Source: Advenella mandrilli (GTDB lineage: Bacteria > Pseudomonadota > Gammaproteobacteria > Burkholderiales > Burkholderiaceae_B). Taken from it: 56,139 nt of DNA. Location of the stretch: the NCBI RefSeq assembly GCF_016595155.1, contig NZ_JAENGP010000017.1, positions 1 to 56,139 on the forward strand. Reading direction: 5' to 3'. The notes beneath the pieces were generated by a model, which was not told where the DNA came from, did no database searches, and worked only from the letters and a program-made list of their open reading frames with translations. Positions 44,737 to 52,218 of the stretch are shown here, in pieces. The position numbers and the translations under genes were made by a program. Within the stretch, counting starts at the first letter, position 1. Each line of letters opens with the position of its first letter.

Positions 44737-46290
44737 TCAAAAAAAGTTTTCTAGAATGCGATGCTCATCAAATTCATCACGCTGGAATTCGGCAGTAATT
44801 TCGCCATTATTCATCACCAGAATTCGATGACACAGGCCAAACAACTCTGGCAAATCTGAAGAAATCAGCAAAATTGCCGCTCCTTCCTTACTTAAATCTG
44901 CCAAATAGCGATAAATTGATGGTCGTGCTCCCATATCGACACCAACCGTCGGCTCATCAAAAACAAACACTGAAATTTCCTGGGCCAACCCTTTGGCAAG
45001 CATTACTTTTTGCTGATTACCTCCTGAGAAATTGCTAATTGGCTCACCCAATCTTTCTTTTGCAAATTCCACTTTATCCGACAGATTCCTTAACAGATTA
45101 ATTTCCTGTTGTGGCTTCAATACTTTGCCGGCAATTCTTCCCCAGATTAGTCCCGACAAGGACATGTTTTCTCTGGCTGGCCGACACATCACCAGACCTT
45201 CCTGCTTGCGGTCTGCCGGGCTATACCATAAACCAGCCTCAATCGCATCGGCAGGATGCCGGAAGTTTGTTTTATTACCATCAAGAGAAACTTCACCTCC
45301 TGTTATTTTCTTAAGCCCAAAACAGGCTTGCCCCAGTTCGCTTTTGCCGCAGCCAACCAAACCGGCAATTCCTACGATCTCACCTGCCTTTACTTCAAGG
45401 TTTACATTCTCGATATTTGGTACACCCAATTCATGTGCCAAAGACAAACTGGATATTTTCAAACGGGCCTTGCCAATTTCCGTATTCAATTCCGGATAAA
45501 TGGCATCCAGTGTCCTGCCCGTCATCAATTTGATCAATTCAGCCTCTGGGGTTGCGGCTGGCACGGTTGCTATCTGTTTGCCATCTCTTAAAACGGTCAC
45601 CACATCACCCAGAAGCGGGATTTCATGCATTCTGTGCGTGATATAAATAATTGCTGTTCCCTGTTTTTTTAGTTCTAAAACCAAATCAAACAAGGAACGC
45701 GCATCATGCTCGGACAAAGAGGCAGTAGGCTCATCCAGAATAAGAATCTTCGGTTTTTTTCTTAAGGCCTTGCAAATCTCAACCATTTGCTGCTTGCCTC
45801 GCGGCAAGGTGGCTACATAAGATTTGGCATCAAGATCAAAACCCAAGGTATTGATAAGTTCTTCAGCTGATTTAAGTGCTTCACTTCTGGCCAGCAAACC
45901 GAGTGAATCAAGCGGCTCCTCACCTAATACAATATTTTCCGCAACCGTCAGTTGGGGTATTAGGGAAAATTCCTGGAAAACAGCACGAATCCCTTCAGCA
46001 CGCGATTGCGCAACACTATGAAATACGCCTTTATGCCCTCCAACCTCAATCTCTCCGTTGCTTGGTAGATTGGCACCTGCCAGCATTGAGATAAATGTTG
46101 ATTTACCGGCTCCATTTTCCCCAAACAGAACATGGACCTTTCCAGATTCGATATCCATATGAATATTATCCAGAGCCACATGGTTTCCATATACTTTGGT
46201 AAGCCCCCGGATCGCAAGGACGACCCGAGACTTGCCTTCATGTTGCTCGGGCGCGATATCCTGGATATTTTCAAGAACTGCGCTTTGCAC
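44737..46290 (-). CDS. Ribose-type (CUT2) ABC transporter ATPase with two nucleotide-binding domains
   Basis: 517 residues. First domain: Walker A GENGAGKST, signature LPRGKQQMVE (degenerate) and Walker B ILILDEPTASLS. Second domain: Walker A GLVGCGKSE (degenerate), signature FSGGNQQK and Walker B VFVFDEPTVGVD. This asymmetry is normal for RbsA/MglA. The start is best taken as the GTG at 46290: the binding-protein stop is seven bases upstream and GTGAGG lies just before it. A longer open frame overlapping the previous gene is rejected. Confidence 0.92.
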   Translation of the reverse strand: MQSAVLENIQDIAPEQHEGKSRVVLAIRGLTKVYGNHVALDNIHMDIESGKVHVLFGENGAGKSTFISMLAGANLPSNGEIEVGGHKGVFHSVAQSRAEGIRAVFQEFSLIPQLTVAENIVLGEEPLDSLGLLARSEALKSAEELINTLGFDLDAKSYVATLPRGKQQMVEICKALRKKPKILILDEPTASLSEHDARSLFDLVLELKKQGTAIIYITHRMHEIPLLGDVVTVLRDGKQIATVPAATPEAELIKLMTGRTLDAIYPELNTEIGKARLKISSLSLAHELGVPNIENVNLEVKAGEIVGIAGLVGCGKSELGQACFGLKKITGGEVSLDGNKTNFRHPADAIEAGLWYSPADRKQEGLVMCRPARENMSLSGLIWGRIAGKVLKPQQEINLLRNLSDKVEFAKERLGEPISNFSGGNQQKVMLAKGLAQEISVFVFDEPTVGVDMGARPSIYRYLADLSKEGAAILLISSDLPELFGLCHRILVMNNGEITAEFQRDEFDEHRILENFF

Positions 46291-46297
46291 TATTGCC

Positions 46298-47371
46298 TCA
46301 CTTTCCAAAACTGAAAACAGGCCTGAAGCCGGCTGGCGCAAAGGTGATCGCAGGATCAAATTCGCTGACATCGGCAGGTGTATAAACCGTCCCAATGGTA
46401 TCTACTCTCGTTAACGCTTCAGGTTTGTCGCCTTGCTCAAGAATTCGAACAGCGGAGTCAATGGTCATTTTTGCAGTCGTAACGATAGGCGCAACACCTG
46501 CTGCTTCAATTTCGGCCTTTTTCAGACCTTGATGTACGCCAGGCGTCATGTAAACTGATACCAGTTTGACTTTATCCAGCAACTTACGTGCTTTTAATAA
46601 TGGCAAAGCTCCTTCCACCATCACAGCCGTACCCACGATATAGTCCAGATTTTTGTGTGTTTGCAACATGTCTTCAACAAGACGTGCCTGAATTTCTTTA
46701 CCTACATCACCATATTTGGTTTCAGCAATAACCACCGCACTATCTTTGATGCCATCATTAAAGCCAGCATTAAACCCTTCCACAAAACCTGCGCCAGCAG
46801 GGCCTGGCAACCAACCCACACGAACCTCAGGCGTTCCTTTTGGATGTTTTTTAGCCAAATATTCACCCGCCCGGAAACCTTCATCACGCGGATTAGTCAG
46901 AACCCGTGCTGCCACATCGGTTGATTTGGAACCATTGAAAGCATCAATCACGACAATGTTTTTTTCCTTGAGCTGTTTTAACAGATTGCCAACCCCCTCT
47001 GCATCAATGGAAACCATCACAACTGCTTTAGCGCCACCGGCCACACAGTTTTCAATTTGGGAAATCTGATTGTTAAGTTGGGTATATCCACCGGCATCCA
47101 GTACCTGTACGCTAACACCCAGTCTTTTAGCCTCTTCAACAACGCCATAATTGGCTGCCAACCAGAATGGATCTTTCATATGAGGGAAAGATACACAGAT
47201 GGGCCAATTCTGACTAGCCTTCTTCTGGCCCTCATAATCTATCTGAACCACCTCACCATCAACACCTACCTGATTCACCTTGAGAGGGAACCAATCAGCT
47301 GCACTGACGATTGAACTGCTTAATGTAATAGATGCGGTTACTACGCACTTTAAAAACAAATTAGATGTCAT
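46298..47371 (-). CDS. Periplasmic binding protein of the ribose/LacI type (TorT-like)
   Basis: 357 residues. Signal peptide ending VSAAD, then a two-lobe type I periplasmic binding fold (PICVSFPHMKDPFWLAANYG; AVVMVSIDAEGVGNL; VDTIGTVYTPADV). The extended N-terminus DWFPLKVNQVGVDG resembles TorT, a TMAO-sensing relative, but the adjacent ATPase and permease show it feeds an importer. First gene of the long minus-strand series. A strong AAAGGAG lies upstream and a promoter is seen at 47452-47480. Confidence 0.9.
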   Translation of the reverse strand: MTSNLFLKCVVTASITLSSSIVSAADWFPLKVNQVGVDGEVVQIDYEGQKKASQNWPICVSFPHMKDPFWLAANYGVVEEAKRLGVSVQVLDAGGYTQLNNQISQIENCVAGGAKAVVMVSIDAEGVGNLLKQLKEKNIVVIDAFNGSKSTDVAARVLTNPRDEGFRAGEYLAKKHPKGTPEVRVGWLPGPAGAGFVEGFNAGFNDGIKDSAVVIAETKYGDVGKEIQARLVEDMLQTHKNLDYIVGTAVMVEGALPLLKARKLLDKVKLVSVYMTPGVHQGLKKAEIEAAGVAPIVTTAKMTIDSAVRILEQGDKPEALTRVDTIGTVYTPADVSEFDPAITFAPAGFRPVFSFGK

Positions 47372-47451
47372 CCTCTTGCTCCTTTAAATTTATCGCTTGA
47401 TTTTTTACTTACATTCACTGATTTGTGTTCTGTTGAGCTTTATTAAAAATA

Positions 47452-47480
47452 ATGATAGGTTTATGACGATATAAGATCAA
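47452..47480 (-). promoter_or_regulatory. Likely promoter of the ABC importer-oxygenase gene series
   Basis: Minus strand: -35 TTGATC (47475-47480), a 17-bp spacer and -10 TATCAT (47452-47457). It gives a leader of about 75 bases before the binding-protein gene and lies next to a set of inverted half-sites for the divergent LysR regulator. Confidence 0.6.
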
Positions 47481-47499
47481 ATGAAAATAAATCACTACC

Positions 47500-47533
47500 A
47501 GTATTCCATTTTGGTTATACTGTTTCAAAGTAT
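47500..47533. promoter_or_regulatory. Cluster of AGTAT/ATACT inverted half-sites between divergent LysR gene and importer operon
   Basis: AGTAT at 47500-47504, ATACT at 47517-47521 and AGTAT at 47529-47533 alternate in orientation; the last two make ATACT-N7-AGTAT. They lie upstream of the leftward promoter and just before the LysR start, the usual place for LysR-type operators with autoregulation. Confidence 0.5.
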
Positions 47534-47555
47534 TGATAATAAACAGGGGAGTTTC

Positions 47556-48536
47556 ATGTCTCGTGCCGACTGGTATTTACGTGCAAATCTACGTTTCAAG
47601 CACCTGCAACTTTTAATCTATCTAGACGAAATGAGGAGCGTGAGTAGAGTGGCATCCGCGCTGGCATTGACTCAGCCGGCGATTTCCAAGATGTTGTCGT
47701 CAATGGAAACCGGCTTGGGAATTAAAATTTTCAAACGTACTTCCTCTGGGCTTGAGCCTACTCAACATGGCCTGTGCATGATTCAAAATGCCAAGGACAT
47801 TCTGTACAAACTGGAAGCCACCCGCTTGCAACTTAGGGAAATCACTGAGGGTCCAATGATACAAATATCAATGGGCGTCATGCCTATTGCGGCCCTTACC
47901 TTTGCTCCCACCCTACTTACGGCACTGGACAAAAGCTCTATCGATTTCTCTGTAAACGTGCGGGAAAGCAACCTTGGCACACTGCTACCACAATTGAAAA
48001 CAGAACAACTGAAATATATTGCAGGCGTTATCCCTAACAAACCGCTCCCAGCGGATATTTGCTCTGAAGTTTTTTATGAGGACTCCTTTGTTATCGCCGT
48101 CAGGAAAGAGCATCCATTAGCCAACAAACCGGATTTGGAATGGAAAGACCTTAGCAACTTCCCCATGATTCTACCCACCCGTGATGCAATCACCCGGGAA
48201 ATTATTGTGGATACGCTGTTAAGCTACAACATCCCCATTCCCAAGCAAACTGTCGAGTCATTATCAACACTGACCAATGTAGGCATGCTGAAAGAATCCG
48301 ATTGCTTTGGAACCATCCCGCTGGAAATGGCTAATTTTTTCAAAAAAATTGGCGTACTGGAAATTTTGCCACTCACCATCACCGATATTGTCAGGAAAGT
48401 AGGCTTAATCTGGCATATCAATCACGAAAAAACGCCGGAACATGAAATAGTTATAAAAATCTTTCGCGAAGCTTACGCTGAATATAAAAAGGATCCTGAC
48501 AATATATCAATCACGGAAATACCTTTGTACGGATAG
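47556..48536 (+). CDS. LysR-family regulator of the importer-oxygenase series
   Basis: 326 residues. The N-terminal HTH reads RFKHLQLLIYLDEMRSVSRV and ALTQPAISKMLSSMETGLG, close in form to the GbpR/PcaQ/CbL group. A full effector-binding domain follows. It is divergent from the ABC importer operon with 184 bp between, so control of that operon in response to its substrate is likely. The ATG at 47556 follows AGGGGAGTTTC; the frame is open further upstream but without a ribosome site. Its last 26 bp overlap the convergent gntR gene. Confidence 0.86.
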   Translation: MSRADWYLRANLRFKHLQLLIYLDEMRSVSRVASALALTQPAISKMLSSMETGLGIKIFKRTSSGLEPTQHGLCMIQNAKDILYKLEATRLQLREITEGPMIQISMGVMPIAALTFAPTLLTALDKSSIDFSVNVRESNLGTLLPQLKTEQLKYIAGVIPNKPLPADICSEVFYEDSFVIAVRKEHPLANKPDLEWKDLSNFPMILPTRDAITREIIVDTLLSYNIPIPKQTVESLSTLTNVGMLKESDCFGTIPLEMANFFKKIGVLEILPLTITDIVRKVGLIWHINHEKTPEHEIVIKIFREAYAEYKKDPDNISITEIPLYG

Positions 48537-49173
48537 AGGTAATATGCTGTTCCATCATTTCAACAGCCGCCTCCCGGTCTGCTGAAGCGATGGTTTCATA
48601 CAAAGCCTCCAACTCATGAATATTCGGGTTTTCAGCGCCGGGCGTATATGTCCTGAACCACAGTCTCATGGAGCGGTCCAGTAACTGACTGGCAAAATTA
48701 GCTAACAGCTCATTATTGGCTGCTTCATAAAGTGTCTGGTGAAAAAGACGATCCACCTCCATACTGCTGCCTTGGTGATCATTGTTTTGCGCACACTGGC
48801 GCCCGATCTGTACAATTTTTTTCAGCTTATCCAAAAATTCAGGGGTCATTCTTTGCATGGCCTCTCCCGTTAGGTATGGTTCTACCAGCAAACGAGCATC
48901 AATCAAGTTCAAAAAACTGTCGATGGTTTCGGCCTTAATCAATATGCCTTTGCGCGGTAAAATAGCCACCAGCCCTTCTCTGTCCAAACGATGAATGGCC
49001 TGGTGAATGGGACTGCGGCCTATTGAAAGAAGATGGCACAATTGTGCAACGTTAACCTGATCTCCCGGCTTTAAGTCGTTTTCCAGGATCATTTTCTTAA
49101 TGGCAATATACGCTTTTTCAGCAAGTGGCAGCAATAAACTTTCAGGGCTATCACCCTTCTGAGGTTGAATCAT
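48511..49173 (-). CDS. GntR-family (FadR/FCD type) transcriptional regulator
   Basis: 220 residues. N-terminal winged helix (AYIAIKKMILENDLKPGDQV, then VAQLCHLLSIGRSPIHQAIHRL) and a helical FCD effector domain (about 85-215) with the metal-ligand pattern typical of the subfamily (EVDRLFHQTLYEAANN). FCD regulators are mostly repressors released by organic acids. A terminator (49267-49293) separates it from the Bug gene, so it has its own promoter. It is the natural candidate to bind the palindrome in front of ridA. Confidence 0.88.
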   Translation of the reverse strand: MIQPQKGDSPESLLLPLAEKAYIAIKKMILENDLKPGDQVNVAQLCHLLSIGRSPIHQAIHRLDREGLVAILPRKGILIKAETIDSFLNLIDARLLVEPYLTGEAMQRMTPEFLDKLKKIVQIGRQCAQNNDHQGSSMEVDRLFHQTLYEAANNELLANFASQLLDRSMRLWFRTYTPGAENPNIHELEALYETIASADREAAVEMMEQHITSIRTKVFP

Positions 49174-49207
49174 GAGTTTACAGGTAGAGAGGATAAATTA
49201 ATTATGC

Positions 49208-49222
49208 ATGACAGGATGTCAT
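49208..49222. promoter_or_regulatory. Inverted repeat ATGACA-N3-TGTCAT before gntR
   Basis: A 15-bp dyad about 35-50 bases upstream of the GntR start codon, itself flanked by ATGCAT on both sides (49204-49209 and 49225-49230). Position and form fit an autoregulatory operator. Confidence 0.45.
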
Positions 49223-49266
49223 CAATGCATCAATATCTAATGACAATTATTTTGTAATCACCATAC

Positions 49267-49293
49267 AAAAAAGCAGGCAGAAAATCTGCCCGC
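49267..49293 (-). terminator. Terminator after the second Bug receptor gene
   Basis: Stem GCAGGCAGA / TCTGCCCGC with one mismatch and a three-base loop; on the minus strand it runs into TTTTTTG. It lies about 50 bp past the stop codon. Confidence 0.8.
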
Positions 49294-49343
49294 CACGATA
49301 ACCCTATGCACAAAGAAAAGGGAAAACACAAAACACCAAATGC

Positions 49344-50300
49344 TTATTCAATTTTGATATTTGCGTCATTAATGACCTTCTTGTATTTTAAAGCTTCTTT
49401 AGTCATAAAATCTGCAAAACCGGCGGCATCGCTAGGTTTTGCCTGCATACCTTGCTGCTCAAGTATTAGCTGTACATCTGGGTGAGCCAGAGCGGTGATA
49501 AATAACTGGTTTAATTGATCAATTCTTTCATCACTGACACTGGATTTGGCCAGTAAACCCAACCATGTTTCCGAGATGAAATCCGGATACCCCTGTTCAG
49601 AAAAGGTGGGGACATCTGGCAGCTTGAGATGACGTTCCGTACCCGATACCGCCAATGCTTTCAGTTTACCCGCCTCAAGATGGGGCACAATGGCCCCCAC
49701 ATCACCCAAAGTGGAATGGACTTCTGAGCTTAATACCGCCAGCGTTGCCGGAGCAGCTCCTTTATAGGGAACATGAAGCAGATCAAGACCAACCTGATGA
49801 TTAAACAATTCATACCCTAAATGGCCTGAAGAACCAGTCCCGAATGATGAATACGTGCCTTTATTTTCTTCTTTTTTAGCCCAATCAATAAATTCTGCCA
49901 AATTGGAGACCGGTACATCATTAGCAACAACCAAAACATGCGGGCTTGAAGCAAGACCGCTAATCTGGCGAAAATCTTTATTAATATCGTATGGCAACTT
50001 CTGCATTAAACTGGGCGTAATCACAAAACTGGCAGCGATCAGCAAAACCGAATTGTCATCATCCGCTTTATTTAATAAGGCCTGTGCACCAATAACCGTA
50101 TTGCCTCCCGGACGGTTTTCTACAATAGCGCTTTGGCCCGTACCCTCGTCAATCACTTTACCTATTGAGCGGATAATTGAGTCGGACGGTCCGCCAGCGG
50201 CATAAGGTACTACAATACTTAAAGGCCTGACCGTTTCAGCCTGGGATACCGAAGCATAGATACCTAGCGACAGACTTAATCCTAATAATATTTTTTTCAT
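49344..50300 (-). CDS. Second Bug-type tripartite tricarboxylate transporter receptor
   Basis: 318 residues. Signal peptide ending VSQAE, then the Bug fold: VRPLSIVVPYAAGGPSDSII, AIVENRPGGNTVIGAQ, LDLLHVPYKGAAPATLAVL. A periplasmic receptor for a carboxylate or related anion. As for the first Bug gene, no TctA or TctB membrane partners are nearby. The ribosome site (AGGAGGATGTC) is strong. It is flanked by terminators on both sides but lies in the ridA transcript direction. Confidence 0.9.
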   Translation of the reverse strand: MKKILLGLSLSLGIYASVSQAETVRPLSIVVPYAAGGPSDSIIRSIGKVIDEGTGQSAIVENRPGGNTVIGAQALLNKADDDNSVLLIAASFVITPSLMQKLPYDINKDFRQISGLASSPHVLVVANDVPVSNLAEFIDWAKKEENKGTYSSFGTGSSGHLGYELFNHQVGLDLLHVPYKGAAPATLAVLSSEVHSTLGDVGAIVPHLEAGKLKALAVSGTERHLKLPDVPTFSEQGYPDFISETWLGLLAKSSVSDERIDQLNQLFITALAHPDVQLILEQQGMQAKPSDAAGFADFMTKEALKYKKVINDANIKIE

Positions 50301-50322
50301 GACATCCTCCTGTTAATAGAAT

Positions 50323-50354
50323 AAAAAAGGCTGTCACCAGGTGCAGCCTTTTTT
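50323..50354 (-). terminator. Terminator between ridA and the Bug receptor gene
   Basis: Stem AAAAAAGGCTG / CAGCCTTTTTT with a ten-base loop, about ten bases past the ridA stop on the minus strand. Read-through into the Bug gene would be partial. This intergenic stretch is too short to show a clear second promoter. Confidence 0.85.
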
Positions 50355-50365
50355 ATTATTTATTC

Positions 50366-50770
50366 TTATTTTTTAGCCAATCTTGCCTGACCTTGTATTT
50401 CCACCAGAATTTCAGGTTTTGCCAACCCTTTCACTTCAATTAAAGCGCAAGCAGGAAAATCACCCGTGAAAAATTCGCGGCGGGCTTTCCATACGCCTTG
50501 ATTCTCTTTCATATCGGTAACAAAAATGGTCATTGTCACGACGTCATCAATCGTGCCACCCGCAGCTTCACACAAATCTTTCATTTTCTGAAAAATAACT
50601 TTGGCCTGCTCGTAACCATCTTTACCAATAATGGTTTCACCATCGTTAGAACGGGATGTGAAACCGGATAAATACAATGTGTCTTCCACTTGCAAACAAT
50701 TTGACCACAAACCAGGAGCTGCTTCGGCAACACTGGGGCTAGTAATACGAACACGATGAGATTGTGACAT
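50366..50770 (-). CDS. RidA (YjgF) family enamine/imine deaminase
   Basis: 134 residues of the RidA fold. Visible are LWSNCLQVEDTLYLSGFTSR, EQAKVIFQKMKDLCEAAGGT and the C-terminal PEILVEIQGQARL; the ring-stacking Arg seen in most active RidA proteins is not placed with confidence. The family includes the housekeeping 2-aminoacrylate deaminase and catabolic members such as 2-aminomuconate deaminase. Its regulated promoter and place in a catabolic island favour a specialised role in breaking down a nitrogen-containing intermediate. Confidence 0.85.
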   Translation of the reverse strand: MSQSHRVRITSPSVAEAAPGLWSNCLQVEDTLYLSGFTSRSNDGETIIGKDGYEQAKVIFQKMKDLCEAAGGTIDDVVTMTIFVTDMKENQGVWKARREFFTGDFPACALIEVKGLAKPEILVEIQGQARLAKK

Positions 50771-50796
50771 GTTTTTTCCTTTGATGATAAGTTAGT

Positions 50797-50826
50797 TTAA
50801 CAACAGTGATATATCACTGTTGTTAA
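50797..50826. promoter_or_regulatory. Perfect 30-bp palindromic operator at the ridA promoter
   Basis: Arms TTAACAACAGTGATA and TATCACTGTTGTTAA meet with no spacer. It begins at the base next to the -10 box, so it covers the transcription start. A repressor bound here would block the promoter. The GntR protein encoded 1.6 kb away is the likeliest ligand. Confidence 0.7.
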
Positions 50827-50855
50827 ATAATAGATGGCGTCACATGTCGTGTCAA
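50827..50855 (-). promoter_or_regulatory. Near-consensus sigma70 promoter of ridA
   Basis: Minus strand: perfect -35 TTGACA (50850-50855), a 17-bp spacer and -10 TATTAT (50827-50832). The start site would fall inside the adjoining palindrome. Such a strong core promoter is most easily understood as one held off by a repressor. Confidence 0.82.
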
Positions 50856-51151
50856 GCTTATATTCTTATTTGGTTATATTTGTTGTAATTTACATTCCAG
50901 GATGGAATATTTCAGGCGGTAAAATCAGATGTCAAAAAAGTTAAACTTAATCCATGCATGATACAGGTACGGCCATGCTGCGCTGTAAAAGTCAGCATTG
51001 ACATTCTCTGAAGGGCGAGGTTTACCGTACACTTGATCAAATATAAAAACACGGCAGGCCGACTGTTTCATGAAGAATTATTATTATTTATTCTATTAGT
51101 TGCCTGTTTTTAAATTACAAGCTCATCCAGTTTCTTAAGGCTTTTATGTGC
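50856..51151. other. Non-coding stretch between the ridA promoter and the catA-side hairpin
   Basis: I see no credible gene here. It contains one inverted repeat, ATTCC-N5-GGAAT at 50894-50908, upstream of the ridA promoter, which could be an additional regulator site. The rest is AT-rich sequence without an open frame of note. Confidence 0.5.
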
Positions 51152-51196
51152 TAACGCCTTATCAGGCAGGTCATTCCCCTGCCTGATAAGGCGTTA
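51152..51196. repeat. Perfect 19-bp-stem hairpin downstream of catA
   Basis: Arms 51152-51170 and 51178-51196 (TAACGCCTTATCAGGCAGG and its exact complement) with a seven-base loop. It lies about 50 bp past the catA stop. On the minus strand no U run follows, so it may be a 3' stabiliser or a rho-linked stop; on the plus strand TTTGCTTTT follows. Confidence 0.7.
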
Positions 51197-51246
51197 TTTG
51201 CTTTTGATGGCCTAACCTTCCCAGCCAGGCTGAAAAGGTGCGTTCA

Positions 51247-52155
51247 TCAGGCTTGTGCGCGGGCGCGCTCTACTTCTGTCGTTTTCAGCGGTGCCGGACG
51301 CTCTGCGTGCAGATCAAAATTAAATTTGATATGTGAAAACGGGCCGTTCATGCCGTATTGTTTGATCAACTCAGGATCAGATTCTTTCTTGATTTCAGGA
51401 ACCAGTCCCTCACGGGTTGCGAAAGCAAAGTCATCCCACAGGTATGGATCACCATCAATATTGATCTGGGTTGTCAGCTTGCGCTGGCCTTCAGCGGTCA
51501 CAAAGAAGTGAATGTGTGCAGGACGATTACCATGACGACCCAATTTTTGCAGGATAACATCGGTTGCACCACCCGGAGGAACACTATATCCGACCGGCAG
51601 CACACTGCGGAAACAGTAACGGCCATTTTCATCAGTGCGAATGCTGCGACGCAGATTAAACGGCTCTTGCGAAGGATCAAAATGAGAATAATTACCCAAA
51701 TGGTTGGCGTGCCATACTTCAACCAAAGCATTCTTCAGCGGATTACCCGCTTCATCACTTACCACACCTTCCATCACCAGTGCCTCACCAATCTCACCAT
51801 CCTTGTCCAGGCGGGCAAAACCAACAGATTCTGGCGCACCGGCAACATACAGGGGACCTTCAATGGTACGTGGTGTACCACCGGTAATTCCCGCTGCGGC
51901 CTCTTCCTCATCCAGGCGAATATCCAGCAAACGCTCAAAACCCAAACCAGCCGCAATCAGGCCATATTCCTGTCCACTATTGCCCAGGAAATTCAATGCT
52001 ACCCAGAACTCACTGGGCGTAATATCAAAATCTTCAATCGTATTAAACAAATCGCTAATAATACGATTGATAATTGCTTTAATACGCTCATCCTCAACAG
52101 CGGATTCTGTTTTTTGCATTTGTGCCAGCAAGGCGGCAACAGACTCTTTACTCAT
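51247..52155 (-). CDS. catA: Catechol 1,2-dioxygenase (intradiol)
   Basis: 302 residues. N-terminal helical dimer domain (about 1-90), then the catalytic domain starting GGTPRTIEGPLYVAGAPESV. Fe(III) ligands are Y156 (GNYSHF), Y190 (PVGYSVPP), H214 and H216 (RPAHIHFF), the complete intradiol set. The sequence fits CatA better than hydroxyquinol dioxygenase. It converts catechol to cis,cis-muconate, the substrate of the preceding catB product and the likely inducer of the CatM-like regulator. Confidence 0.92.
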   Translation of the reverse strand: MSKESVAALLAQMQKTESAVEDERIKAIINRIISDLFNTIEDFDITPSEFWVALNFLGNSGQEYGLIAAGLGFERLLDIRLDEEEAAAGITGGTPRTIEGPLYVAGAPESVGFARLDKDGEIGEALVMEGVVSDEAGNPLKNALVEVWHANHLGNYSHFDPSQEPFNLRRSIRTDENGRYCFRSVLPVGYSVPPGGATDVILQKLGRHGNRPAHIHFFVTAEGQRKLTTQINIDGDPYLWDDFAFATREGLVPEIKKESDPELIKQYGMNGPFSHIKFNFDLHAERPAPLKTTEVERARAQA

Positions 52156-52218
52156 AATGTCTCTTCCTTTTGCGAAGTGATTAAAAATTCAAATTAACAT
52201 TTAACGCTTATCAAGTCG

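Noticed and set aside
46291-46395. N-terminal extension of the ABC ATPase into the binding-protein gene
   Set aside because: The GTG at 46290 has a ribosome site right behind the previous stop and gives the normal family length.
51358-52197. 279-residue plus-strand open frame over catA
   Set aside because: Antisense to a gene with all intradiol ligands; no recognisable domain.
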